A stretch of 64,000 nt of DNA from Pelagibacterium halotolerans B2 (lineage in GTDB: Bacteria; Pseudomonadota; Alphaproteobacteria; Rhizobiales; Devosiaceae), in the NCBI RefSeq assembly GCF_000230555.1, contig NC_016078.1, positions 2,875,001-2,939,000 on the forward strand, in the 5' to 3' direction. Both the position numbers and the translations under genes were made by a program. The notes beneath the pieces were generated by a model. The model did no database searches. It was not told where the DNA came from and saw nothing but the letters and a program-made list of their open reading frames with translations. Positions 49,497-57,871 of the stretch are shown here, piece after piece; position 1 is the first letter of the stretch, and every line of letters begins with the position of its first letter.

Positions 49497-52472
49497 ATGA
49501 CCGCGATTGTATCCCAGGCCGTAAAGGCCGTGCTCGGCCCGACCAATACGGGCAAAACCCACTATGCCATCGAGCGCATGCTGGCCTATCGCTCGGGCGT
49601 TATCGGCCTGCCGCTGCGCCTTCTGGCCCGCGAGGTCTATAACAGGGTCGTCGAACGGGTCGGCGAATCGGCGGTCGCGCTGGTCACCGGCGAAGAACGG
49701 ATCGTGCCCAAGGCCGCCCGCTACTGGGTGGCGACCGTCGAGGCCATGCCCACCGACATGATGGTCGATTTCCTCGCCATCGACGAAATCCAGACCGCCA
49801 CCGATTTCGATCGTGGCCACGTCTTTACCGACCGTCTGCTGCACGCTCGCGGCCGCGCCGAAACCCTGCTGTTGGGCGCCCAGACCATGGAACCGGTCAT
49901 CCGCCGCCTGTTGCCGCACGCCGAAATCACCTTCCGTCCGCGCTTTTCCCAACTGAGTTGGGCCGGTTCGCGGAAAATCTCGCGCCTGCCGCGCCGCTCG
50001 GCCATCGTCGCCTTTTCCGCTTCCGAAGTTTACGCAATCGCCGAACTGCTGCGCCGCGAGCGTGGCGGGGCCGCCGTGGTCATGGGCTCGCTCTCCCCGC
50101 GCACCCGCAACGCCCAGGTCGATCTGTTCCAGAACGGCGATGTGGACTTTCTCGTCGCCACCGACGCCATCGGCATGGGGCTCAATCTCGACGTCACCCA
50201 CGTCGCCTTTGCCTCGGATTCCAAATATGACGGCCGCCAGTTCCGCCCTCTCACCCCCGCCGAAATCGGCCAGATCGCCGGGCGCGCCGGCCGGCACATG
50301 CGCGATGGCACCTTTGGCGTCACCGGCGGCACCGATGCGTTCGACGAGGAAACCATTGCCGCCCTCGAAGCCCATGATTTCGCGCCCGTCAAACAGCTCC
50401 AGTGGCGCAATCGCGACCTCGATTTCAGATCCCTTTCCGCACTTCACGCCAGCCTCGAGATCACCCCCGAGCACCCGGCCCTCACCCGCGTGCCCATCGC
50501 CACCGACCAGCGGGCTCTCGAATTCCTCCTGCGCCGCGAGGAGGGGCAATTGGCCAATTCCCGCGAGCGGGCCGAATTGGCCTGGGCCTGTTGCCAGATC
50601 CCCGATTTTCGCGACATTTCCCCCGCCGCCCATGGCGAAATCGTCACCCGCGTTTTCTCCGGTCTCGCATTATCGGGACGGATAGACGCTGACTGGATTG
50701 CCGAGCAGGTCCGGTTCTGCGACAATACGGTCGGCGACATCGATACGCTGTCCAACCGAATCCGCCAGATTCGGACCTGGACCTTCATTTCTAACCGCAG
50801 GAACTGGCTGGAAGACCCCACTCACTGGCAGAAAACGACCCGAGCGATCGAGGACGCTTTGTCCGACGCCCTGCACGAAAGGCTGATCCAGCGTTTCGTC
50901 GACCGGCGGACCAGTGTGCTGATGCGTCATCTTAGAGACAAGCAGATGGTATCACCAGAAATCACCGAAAACGGCGAACTTGCGATCGAGGGCCACATCA
51001 TTGGCACGATCGAAGGCTTCCGCTTCACGCTCTCACGCATCGACGGCGAAGCTGATTCGAAAAACCTGCGCACTGCGGCATCCACAGTCGTCGCTCCGGA
51101 AATCGCCAAGCGCGCCGACCGGCTGGCTGGCGCCCCCAACGAGGAATTCGTCCTCGCCACCGACGGCGTGATCCGCTGGCGTGGGGAAGTGGTCGCCGAA
51201 CTGGCCGAGGGCGCTACCCTTTTTGCCCCCCGCATCATCATTTTGGCCGATGAGAGCCTTTCCGGCCCCGATCTCGAAAAGGTCGAGGACCGCCTCTCGC
51301 TCTGGCTGCGCCACCACATCAACACCCAGCTCGAACAGGTGATTGCCCTGCTCGAACCGGCCGAACTTGAAGGCGCCGCTCGCGGCATCGCCTTTAGGCT
51401 GGCCGAAAACCTGGGCATCATCGCGCGGCCCGAAATCGCCGACGAGGTCAAAGGGCTCGATCAGGATACCCGCGCCAAGCTGCGCAAGCTCGGCGTGAAA
51501 TTCGGCGCCCACCACATCTATCTTCCTTTGACCCTAAAACCCGCCCCGCGCGAACTGGCGCTGATTCTGTGGGGCCTGAAACATGGCGGCGTGCGCCAGC
51601 CGGGCATTTCCGAATTGCCCCACATCATTTTGTCGGGCCGCACCTCCTTCCCCATCGACACCACTTTCGACCGCCGTCTCTACGAGGTCGCCGGCTTCAA
51701 GGTCGCCGGTGAGCGCATCGTGCGCGTCGATATTTTGGAGCGCCTCGCCGATATCATCCGCCCGCTCGTCGCCTATGACGCCAACCGCCCCGTCGATACC
51801 CCGCCGCCCGAAGGCGCCGCCGAAGCCAATGGTTTCCGCGTCACCGTCGAAATGACCTCGCTTCTGGGCTGCGCCGGCGAAGACTTCGCCTCGATTCTCA
51901 AATCGCTCGGCTATCGCCTCCGCCGCACCCCCAAGGCGCCATCGGAAGCCACGACGGCGCAAGCGTCACCAGCGGAAGCCGCGCCAGTGGAAGCCGCTCC
52001 CGCAGTCCCGGAAGCCCCGGCGGCTGAGGCTGCGCCCGCCGAGCCGGTGACCGAGCCCACCGCCGAAGCGGCGCCCGAAGGCGCGCCCGTCGCGGCCGTG
52101 ACCGAAAGCGTCGCTGACACACCCGCACCTGACGCAGCAGCCGATGCCGAACCGATCCCCGCTGCCGCCGAAGTTGACGCCGGGCCCGCCGAACCTGAAT
52201 TCGACGAAGTGTGGTTTCCAGCCGGCCGCCGACCCGAACGCACCCGCCCCGAACGGGGTAAGCGCGAGGGCAATCGCGCCCCGCGCCCCGAGGGCCAGCA
52301 GCGCTTCAAGGGCAAGGGCGGAAAGCCGGGTCAGCACGGCAAGGGCGGACATCAGGACAATCGCGGCCATGAAAACCGTGGCAATGATCGCCCGCGTCCC
52401 GAACGCCGCGAAAAGCCCATCGATCCCGATTCGCCCTTCGCAGCGCTCGCCGCGCTCAAGACCCGCAAATAG
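49497..52472 (+). CDS. Suv3-like DExH RNA helicase with long C-terminal extension
   Basis: A 991-residue helicase related to mitochondrial SUV3. P-loop GPTNTGKTHYAIERM, DEIQ in AIDEIQTATDFDRG, and motif VI GQIAGRAGRHMRDG are present. The conserved core and C-terminal helical domain reach about residue 790. The last ~180 residues are low complexity: an Ala/Pro/Glu repeat stretch, then an Arg/Gly/His/Asn-rich tail likely to bind RNA. ATG 49497 begins the conserved core; TTG 49470 would add nine residues. It is followed by the S4 gene after five bases. RNA turnover is the expected role. Confidence 0.9.
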   Translation: MTAIVSQAVKAVLGPTNTGKTHYAIERMLAYRSGVIGLPLRLLAREVYNRVVERVGESAVALVTGEERIVPKAARYWVATVEAMPTDMMVDFLAIDEIQTATDFDRGHVFTDRLLHARGRAETLLLGAQTMEPVIRRLLPHAEITFRPRFSQLSWAGSRKISRLPRRSAIVAFSASEVYAIAELLRRERGGAAVVMGSLSPRTRNAQVDLFQNGDVDFLVATDAIGMGLNLDVTHVAFASDSKYDGRQFRPLTPAEIGQIAGRAGRHMRDGTFGVTGGTDAFDEETIAALEAHDFAPVKQLQWRNRDLDFRSLSALHASLEITPEHPALTRVPIATDQRALEFLLRREEGQLANSRERAELAWACCQIPDFRDISPAAHGEIVTRVFSGLALSGRIDADWIAEQVRFCDNTVGDIDTLSNRIRQIRTWTFISNRRNWLEDPTHWQKTTRAIEDALSDALHERLIQRFVDRRTSVLMRHLRDKQMVSPEITENGELAIEGHIIGTIEGFRFTLSRIDGEADSKNLRTAASTVVAPEIAKRADRLAGAPNEEFVLATDGVIRWRGEVVAELAEGATLFAPRIIILADESLSGPDLEKVEDRLSLWLRHHINTQLEQVIALLEPAELEGAARGIAFRLAENLGIIARPEIADEVKGLDQDTRAKLRKLGVKFGAHHIYLPLTLKPAPRELALILWGLKHGGVRQPGISELPHIILSGRTSFPIDTTFDRRLYEVAGFKVAGERIVRVDILERLADIIRPLVAYDANRPVDTPPPEGAAEANGFRVTVEMTSLLGCAGEDFASILKSLGYRLRRTPKAPSEATTAQASPAEAAPVEAAPAVPEAPAAEAAPAEPVTEPTAEAAPEGAPVAAVTESVADTPAPDAAADAEPIPAAAEVDAGPAEPEFDEVWFPAGRRPERTRPERGKREGNRAPRPEGQQRFKGKGGKPGQHGKGGHQDNRGHENRGNDRPRPERREKPIDPDSPFAALAALKTRK

Positions 52473-52477
52473 GACCG

Positions 52478-52807
52478 ATGCCAGCCGAGACACCGGACCG
52501 TCAGCGGCTCGACAAATGGCTTTGGCATGCCCGCATCACCAAGACCCGCACACTGGCCCAGAAACTCATTGAATCCGGCGCCGTGCGGGTCAACGGCCAG
52601 CGCGTCCTCGATACCGACCGCAAGGTTGGCGCAGGAGACGGATTGACTATCCAGATCCATACCCGCTTGAAGGTCTTGCGCATTGCAGCGCTAGCCGAAA
52701 GACGCGGCTCGGCGACCGTTGCGGCGACCCTTTATGCCGATATTTCGCCTCAAGGGATTCCAGAAAAAGTGGCCCCCACTTTTTCGGTTCGGAAGCCCGA
52801 AAACTAG
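52478..52807 (+). CDS. S4 domain RNA-binding protein (HslR-like), altered C-terminus
   Basis: A 109-residue protein with an S4 domain (about 10-70; RLDKWLWHARITKTRTLAQK, SGAVRVNGQRV), the family that in E. coli includes Hsp15, which handles stalled 50S subunits. The conserved part runs through ERRGSATVAATLYADIS. Relatives then carry a basic tail (often GRPTKKERR-like). Here residues from about 95 on (PEKVAPTFSVRKPEN) are encoded by a repeat module, and the TAG comes from the next element. The tail appears replaced, so the protein may be functional but shortened. Confidence 0.85.
   Translation: MPAETPDRQRLDKWLWHARITKTRTLAQKLIESGAVRVNGQRVLDTDRKVGAGDGLTIQIHTRLKVLRIAALAERRGSATVAATLYADISPQGIPEKVAPTFSVRKPEN
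52757..52803. repeat. Repeat module encoding the end of the S4 protein
   Basis: Hairpin AAAAAGTGG-CCC-CCACTTTTT (52764-52784) followed by CGGTTCGGAAGCCCGAAAA. It is the same module as 15720-15738. It is read in frame as the last 15 or so residues of the S4 protein. The stem with T run also looks like an intrinsic terminator. Confidence 0.75.
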
Positions 52808-52910
52808 AGCGTGTCCAGCAAAAGTGGAAACGGTTTTGCGGTTCGGATACGCGACAAAACAAAGGTCTGGAGCCGGGGATTTGATTCAATCAAATCCTGA
52901 ACGGCTCTAG
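52804..52910 (+). repeat. Mosaic palindromic repeat element, copy 4
   Basis: Ends CTAGAGC (52804-52810) and GCTCTAG (52904-52910). The first half is GCGTGTCC...GGATACGC with AAAAGTGGAAACGGTTTTG between. The second half carries GGATTTGATTCAATCAAATC, a perfect palindrome core. The left end gives the S4 gene its TAG stop. Confidence 0.85.
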
Positions 52911-53091
52911 GAAAGGAGGCAGATCGGCGTTCCGAAAGAAACGACAATCTGCCGACCCTGGAAAAACCGGAATCCTGATCGCTTTTGCCGCGCTTTCTTG
53001 GCAAGCGGACGCCTTGAAAGCCGGCTCAAAACCGTTTAGCAAGCATGCGCTTGGCCATTTCCTCACACTCGCCAGCTACCAGGATTGCCTC

Positions 53092-53430
53092 ATGACCTAT
53101 GTCGTCACCGACAATTGCATCAAGTGCAAATACACCGACTGCGTGGAAGTCTGCCCGGTCGATTGTTTTTATGAAGGTGAAAACATGCTGGTCATCCACC
53201 CCGATGAATGCATCGATTGCGGGGTGTGCGAGCCTGAATGTCCTGCCGATGCCATCAAGCCCGACACCGAGCCCGGGTTGGAAAAATGGCTCGAGGTGAA
53301 CACCAAATACGCTTCGATCTGGCCCAACCTGACCGAAAAGCGCGACGAATTGCCCGAAGCCAAGGAAATGGACGGCGTCGAAGGCAAGTTCGAAAAATTC
53401 TTCTCCGAAGAACCTGGCGAAGGCGACTGA
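53092..53430 (+). CDS. fdxA: Seven-iron ferredoxin FdxA
   Basis: A 112-residue ferredoxin. The N-terminus has [17 protein letters not shown] and then [12 protein letters not shown], the pattern binding one 3Fe-4S and one 4Fe-4S cluster. The acidic C-terminal extension is normal for the family. ATG 53092 has AGGA upstream. In relatives the order Suv3-like helicase, S4, fdxA, carD is usual; here an amine-dehydrogenase island follows fdxA instead. Confidence 0.95.
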   Translation: MTYVVTDNCIKCKYTDCVEVCPVDCFYEGENMLVIHPDECIDCGVCEPECPADAIKPDTEPGLEKWLEVNTKYASIWPNLTEKRDELPEAKEMDGVEGKFEKFFSEEPGEGD

Positions 53431-53437
53431 TCCAGGG

Positions 53438-54361
53438 TCAGACGGCCCGGCTCCGGGCCAGCGTCTCGGACGGCGTTTCTCCGAACTTGGTGGCATAATA
53501 CTGGGCGAACCGGCCCAGATGCCAGAACCCCCAGTTCATCGCCACATCCGACACCGTCCGGCCCGCCGTCACGCCATTCGACAAATCCCGCCGCACCGCA
53601 TCGAGCCGGCGCAGCATTATCCACTCGCTCGGCGCCAATCCGGTGACCTGTTTAAACAGCGCCCGCAATTGCGCCGGCTCCATCCCGATCGCCTTGGCCA
53701 TTTCCCCCACCGCCAGCGGCTCGCCCGCCTGCGCCGCTATATAATCGCGAACCCGGCGATAATCGCTTGCGGCAGCCGGCCGGAACAAAAGATCGGCGCC
53801 CCTGGCGTTCCCCGCCAGTCCCACGAGCCGGTCGAGCAGCAGCCCGGTGAGCACCTGATCATATTGCGCTCCGACCGGTGCCCGCCCGGCGCCATGAGCG
53901 TCCAGAAGCGACAGCAGCCAGTCGCTGAGGGCCTGCACCTGCGCGCACCGCTCCACCAGGGCCGGCGTCGAAAAATCAATGCCGGGCAGATGCGCCTCGA
54001 GCAGGTCGGCCTCGGCGCTGACGATCAGAAGGTCGGACGCCTCGCTCCCCACGATCACCACCTCCTGCCCGCCCGGCGCGATCATCAGTGAACCGCTGGC
54101 CAGCGCACTCGCTTCCACCCGCCAGCTCCCGTCCGCCCCCAGCGGAATGGCAAACAGCACCCGCCCCTTGGGGCCCGCCGATTCCTGCAGGATCGGCACC
54201 CCGATCCGCTCGCGATAGATCGTCATGCCCGCCAGTGCCAGCGTGTCGATACTGCCCCAATACCGACCGCGGCCAAGCTGGTCGTAATGCTGCGACCACC
54301 CCACGAGCCCGGTTTCCTGCTCGAAGGCGTCGGCATAATCGGCATGATGAAAGGCAAGCAT
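53438..54361 (-). CDS. AraC family transcriptional regulator of the amine-dehydrogenase island
   Basis: A 307-residue regulator. An N-terminal cupin-like sensing region (about 1-190) precedes a C-terminal pair of helix-turn-helix motifs (about 205-300; PLAVGEMAKAIGMEPAQLRA, then VSDVAMNWGFWHLGRFAQYY and FGETPSE). Its stop is seven bases from the convergent fdxA stop. It diverges from aauB with about 165 bases between start codons. It probably activates the amine-dehydrogenase genes in response to an amine or its aldehyde; this is inferred from position. Confidence 0.88.
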   Translation of the reverse strand: MLAFHHADYADAFEQETGLVGWSQHYDQLGRGRYWGSIDTLALAGMTIYRERIGVPILQESAGPKGRVLFAIPLGADGSWRVEASALASGSLMIAPGGQEVVIVGSEASDLLIVSAEADLLEAHLPGIDFSTPALVERCAQVQALSDWLLSLLDAHGAGRAPVGAQYDQVLTGLLLDRLVGLAGNARGADLLFRPAAASDYRRVRDYIAAQAGEPLAVGEMAKAIGMEPAQLRALFKQVTGLAPSEWIMLRRLDAVRRDLSNGVTAGRTVSDVAMNWGFWHLGRFAQYYATKFGETPSETLARSRAV

Positions 54362-54526
54362 ACGGGGCGACCGGAAGATTGATCCGGCGGCATGCTAGCC
54401 ATTCGCCCGCAAATTGGTCAACGGCTTTTTATGCTCAAAATTTATGCAGCAATTGGAGTCAAACTGGATAGCGCGCCCGCTTTCCGCCCGCCTAAGCTTT
54501 GCCCATTGAACGCGATGGAGACCCGC

Positions 54527-55705
54527 ATGGTGAGGCAACCCTATCTTCTGGCGCTGGCGGTCGGCACCGCCCTGACGCTTCCTGCATTCGCGCAGGAGAA
54601 CGCCGATGCGCCCGAGCCGATCGCCCCCGAGACCCTGACGGTCAAGGAAACGATCGATCCCGGCCCCAACATCTTTTCCAACGCCCAGTCCTGGGACGGC
54701 GCCAGCCAGATCCAGGTCTGGTCGGCCGAGGATTTGACCTACAAGGGCAACATGACTGCCGGCCTGATGGGCCAGATGCTGATCTCCCCCGATGGAACCA
54801 CGGCCTATGGCCAGTCCACCTACATGACCCGCATCACCCATGGCGATATCGAGCATGTGCTCGAAATCTACGACGTCGCCACCCTCTCGATCACCTCGGA
54901 AATCGCCCTGCCCGCCAAGGCGGCCATGGTCGCAGCCTATACGCCCTATCTGGCCATGAGCGCCGACGGCAAACTGGTTTATGTCCAGAACGCCACCCCC
55001 GCCACATCGGTCACCGTGGTCGATGTCGAGGCCGGCGAAGTGATCCAGGAAGTGCCCACGCCGGGCTGTTTCGGCATCTATCCTACCCTCCAGGGCTACG
55101 GCTTTTCCACGGCCTGCGGCGATGGCAGTTTTGCCAGCTTCGCTCTGGGCGCCGACGGCAGCGAAGCGACCCGCTCGGTTTCCGAGGCCATTTTCGATCC
55201 CGACGAAAACCCCATCTTTATCCCCGGCAAGCGCATTGGGGAGGCTCTGGCTTTCATCACCTATAATGGCGATCTGATCACGCTCGACGATAGCGGCGAA
55301 AGCGTTTCCCTGCTCGATACGGTTTCGATCACCGACGATGTCGAGGATGCCTGGGCGCCCGGCGGCTACGATCTGTTCGCCTACAGCCCCCCCCCCCCCC
55401 CCCCCCCCGCCGATATCCTGTTCGTGACCATGCATTCCGAGCCCTATGACGGCTCCCACAAGAATGCGTCCGAGGAAATCTGGGCCTATGACGTGTCCGA
55501 GGATACCGTCCTCTACCGCACCCATGTCGAAGGCGTCATTTCCCTTTCCGTCACCGACGAGGAAGCCCCCACGCTTTACGCCGTCAACGAGCACGAGGCG
55601 ACGCTGGAAATCTTCTCGACCGACCCCGAGGCCAAATACGTCCTCAAGCACGAGGCCTCCACCGACTCGCGCGGCTGGGCAACCCTTGTCTCGGTGGCCC
55701 CATGA
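54527..55705 (+). CDS. aauB: Amine dehydrogenase large (beta-propeller) subunit, aromatic amine dehydrogenase-like
   Basis: A 392-residue exported protein with signal peptide (MVRQPYLLALAVGTALTLPA, cleavage after FAQ or AFA). The mature part is a seven-bladed propeller related to MauB/AauB: GQMLISPDGTTAY, GCFGIYPTLQGYGFSTACGDG, then AWAPGGYDLFAYS and the closing blade. It pairs with the TTQ small subunit to oxidise primary amines to aldehyde and ammonia in the periplasm. ATG 54527 has GGAG six bases upstream; ATG 54515 is an alternative. Residues 288-294 are seven Pro from a poly-C run that looks inserted relative to the family. The symbol is by analogy; methylamine specificity is not excluded. 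Confidence 0.85.
   Translation: MVRQPYLLALAVGTALTLPAFAQENADAPEPIAPETLTVKETIDPGPNIFSNAQSWDGASQIQVWSAEDLTYKGNMTAGLMGQMLISPDGTTAYGQSTYMTRITHGDIEHVLEIYDVATLSITSEIALPAKAAMVAAYTPYLAMSADGKLVYVQNATPATSVTVVDVEAGEVIQEVPTPGCFGIYPTLQGYGFSTACGDGSFASFALGADGSEATRSVSEAIFDPDENPIFIPGKRIGEALAFITYNGDLITLDDSGESVSLLDTVSITDDVEDAWAPGGYDLFAYSPPPPPPPADILFVTMHSEPYDGSHKNASEEIWAYDVSEDTVLYRTHVEGVISLSVTDEEAPTLYAVNEHEATLEIFSTDPEAKYVLKHEASTDSRGWATLVSVAP
55387..55408 (+). repeat. Poly-C homopolymer inside aauB
   Basis: About 22 consecutive C (the exact count should be checked) encoding Pro288-Pro294 after Ser. It is by far the longest homopolymer in the window. A change of one base would shift the frame and remove the last quarter of the protein. 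Confidence 0.85.
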
Positions 55706-56232
55706 GCGGCGCCGACTTCATGACCCTGCTCGCGGGCACGGCGGGCGCCTTCACCGCGCTGCTCTTTGCCCGCGCCGCCTGGCACAAGCTGGCTGACTTT
55801 ACCGAGTTCACCGGTTTCGTCGCCGATTACCAGTTGCTGCCCGAGCCAATGGTGCGGCCCGTTTCGGCGGCCATAATCGCCGCCGAAACCGCGGTCGTCC
55901 TCGCCTTCCTCCTGCCCGGCGGGGCGCCGTTCGGTGCCCTGATCGCCATGGCTCTGCTGCTTGGCTATGCCGGCGGCATGGCGATCAATCTGCGCCGGGG
56001 CCGGGACCGCATCGAATGCGGATGCGGTGGGGCGGCCCAACCGCTGTCCTGGTCGCTGATCGGGCGCAACATCGCCATCGCCGCCCTGGCTGCCAGCGCG
56101 CTGTTCGCCCCCATCACCCTCAATCTCGAAGGCGCCATCGCCGCGATCGGAGCCGGGTTCACGCTCTGGCTGGGCTTTATCGCGGTCGAGCAGCTTCTGG
56201 CCAACGCCGCGCGCTTTTCCCTCAAGCGCTGA
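55702..56232 (+). CDS. aauE: MauE/AauE-type methylamine-utilisation membrane protein
   Basis: A 176-residue inner-membrane protein with four or more membrane segments and the MauE fold (DoxX-like; LFARAAWHKLADFTEFTGFV, then RIECGCGG). MauE and MauD are needed for correct disulfides and stability of the TTQ small subunit. The CGCGG motif may take part in disulfide exchange. Start ATG 55702 overlaps the aauB stop by four bases. Confidence 0.87.
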   Translation: MSGADFMTLLAGTAGAFTALLFARAAWHKLADFTEFTGFVADYQLLPEPMVRPVSAAIIAAETAVVLAFLLPGGAPFGALIAMALLLGYAGGMAINLRRGRDRIECGCGGAAQPLSWSLIGRNIAIAALAASALFAPITLNLEGAIAAIGAGFTLWLGFIAVEQLLANAARFSLKR

Positions 56233-56247
56233 ACGGCCAATTTTTGG

Positions 56248-56856
56248 ATGGATGACATGAATGCACTGATTTTTGCCGTTGGCGTTCTCTGGGTGATCGT
56301 CCTCGCCCTGATCGTTATTATCTTCGCCCTCGCCCGCCAGATCGGCGTGCTGTTCGAGCGCGTTTCGCCCATGGGTGCCCTGGTCAACGATTCCGGCCCC
56401 AAGATCGGCGACACGACGCCCGTCTATACCCTGCCCAATCTCAATGGCGGCGCGGTCACCATCGGCCCCAAGCCAAACCGCTCCACCCTGGTCTTTTTCG
56501 TCTCGCCCACCTGCCCGGTCTGCAAGAAGCTCCTGCCCATCCTGCGCTCGGTCAAATCCGACGAGGGCAAATGGCTCGACGTGGTGCTGGCCAGCGACGG
56601 CGAAATCGATAAGCACAAGCGCTTCATCGACACGGCAAAGCTGGGCGACTTCCCCTATGTGGTGTCCACCGAGCTGGGCCTGGCCTATCGCGTCTCGCGC
56701 CTGCCCTTTGCCGTGCTGTTCGATGAGCACGGCACCATCAGGGCCAAGGGCCTCATCAACAATCGCGAGCAGCTCGAGAGCCTATTCAACGCCTCCGAGA
56801 TGGGCGTCGGCTCGATCCAGAACTACCTCGACGCCCCAATTGTGGCCACCAACTGA
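56248..56856 (+). CDS. aauD: MauD/AauD-type thioredoxin-like maturation protein
   Basis: A 202-residue protein with one N-terminal membrane segment (about 5-29) and a periplasmic thioredoxin-like domain with active site CPVC (Cys89, Cys92; SPTCPVCKKLLP). It is expected to form or shuffle the six disulfides of the small subunit. ATG 56248 is used; ATG 56257 is possible. It starts 16 bases after aauE. Confidence 0.88.
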   Translation: MDDMNALIFAVGVLWVIVLALIVIIFALARQIGVLFERVSPMGALVNDSGPKIGDTTPVYTLPNLNGGAVTIGPKPNRSTLVFFVSPTCPVCKKLLPILRSVKSDEGKWLDVVLASDGEIDKHKRFIDTAKLGDFPYVVSTELGLAYRVSRLPFAVLFDEHGTIRAKGLINNREQLESLFNASEMGVGSIQNYLDAPIVATN

Positions 56857-56879
56857 ACGCGCTTAAGGGAGCACTAGAT

Positions 56880-57431
56880 ATGAATGGTTTGATCGACTCT
56901 CTTCTGGCCTGGATGGACAAGCGGGCCGAAAATTCCGCTCGCAGGGTCGCCCAGCGGACCGGCCGGCGCAATTTCCTCTCAAGGGCCGGCGCCGCCGTGG
57001 TCGGCGGTGTCGTGGGCGGCACCATGTTGCCCATGCTGCCCTATGACCGCAATTTCGGCATGGCCTTCGGCCAGGAAGGCGCCTCGCCCGATGGCGACCA
57101 GACCGATTGCGAATACTGGCGCTACTGCGCGCTGGACGGCAATCTGTGCAACGATTGCGGCGGCGCCATCGACCAGTGCCCGCCGGGCTCGGAAGCCTCC
57201 TCGGTCGCCTGGGTCGGCACCTGCGCCAACCCCAATGATGGCCGCGATTACCTCGTTTCCTACAATGATTGCTGCGGCAAGGCGTCCTGTTCGGGCTCGT
57301 TCTGCTTTACCTCCGAAGGCGAGCGCCCCGGCTACCGCATGGGCCTTTATAACGACATCAACTGGTGCATGGCCAACGCGTCGAAGGGCTACCACTGCAC
57401 CGTCGCCGTCGTCGTGGGGCTCGCCGAGTGA
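56880..57431 (+). CDS. aauA: Amine dehydrogenase small (TTQ) subunit
   Basis: A 183-residue precursor with a long twin-arginine signal (GRRNFLSRAGAAVVGGVVGG). The mature part has exactly twelve cysteines, as expected for six disulfides. The two tryptophans that form tryptophan tryptophylquinone are recognisable: Trp111 in SVAWVGTC and Trp162 in NDINWCMAN, aligned with MADH Trp57 and Trp108. The segments CEYWRYCALDGNLC, CPPG and SYNDCCGK are diagnostic. It has an AAGGGAG-type site upstream. Its TGA overlaps the GTG of the next gene. Confidence 0.93.
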   Translation: MNGLIDSLLAWMDKRAENSARRVAQRTGRRNFLSRAGAAVVGGVVGGTMLPMLPYDRNFGMAFGQEGASPDGDQTDCEYWRYCALDGNLCNDCGGAIDQCPPGSEASSVAWVGTCANPNDGRDYLVSYNDCCGKASCSGSFCFTSEGERPGYRMGLYNDINWCMANASKGYHCTVAVVVGLAE

Positions 57432-57871
57432 TCCGTATTGCCACCCTGACCCTGCTCCCGGCGCTGTTTTTTACGGTGCCGGGATCGGCCCAGGACGATA
57501 TCGCAAGCCGGTTCGGCGCCATCTGCGGCGCCTGCCACATGCAGGATGGCTCCGGCGTCCCCGGCCTGGCCCCGCCGATCAACGATCCGGCTCTGTTTGA
57601 AGCCTTGGGCGAAAATGCGCCCACCTATGTCGCGGGCGTGATCCTTTCGGGCCTTGCCGGCACCCTAACCGTCGATGGCCAGACCTATGCCGGCCTCGTC
57701 ATGCCGCCCCATGCCCACCTCCCCGACGACCAGATCGCGGCCCTTGGCACCTACCTGCTCTCAACCCTCAACGACACGGGTCTCGAACTGGACGCAGATG
57801 CCGTCGCGGCCCTGCGCGAAGCCCCGCTCTCCCATGCCGATCTCAGAGCCATGCGCGAGGGGGGCGAGTGA
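57428..57871 (+). CDS. Small periplasmic c-type cytochrome (first)
   Basis: A 147-residue exported monohaem cytochrome. The signal peptide begins VIRIATLTLLPALFFTVPG, cleavage near SAQ. The haem site is CGACH, and a Met ligand is likely in LVMPPHAHLP. It starts with GTG 57428 overlapping the aauA stop, and ends overlapping the next cytochrome. It is a candidate electron acceptor of the dehydrogenase in place of amicyanin or azurin. The aau cluster of Alcaligenes faecalis also has a small monohaem cytochrome after aauA. Confidence 0.87.
   Translation: MIRIATLTLLPALFFTVPGSAQDDIASRFGAICGACHMQDGSGVPGLAPPINDPALFEALGENAPTYVAGVILSGLAGTLTVDGQTYAGLVMPPHAHLPDDQIAALGTYLLSTLNDTGLELDADAVAALREAPLSHADLRAMREGGE

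Noticed and set aside
49296..50633. Long minus-strand open frame of 445 codons opposite the Suv3-like helicase
   Set aside because: It is the mirror of a high-GC coding frame, has Gly/Arg/Gln-biased composition with no family features, and the plus strand encodes a clear helicase.
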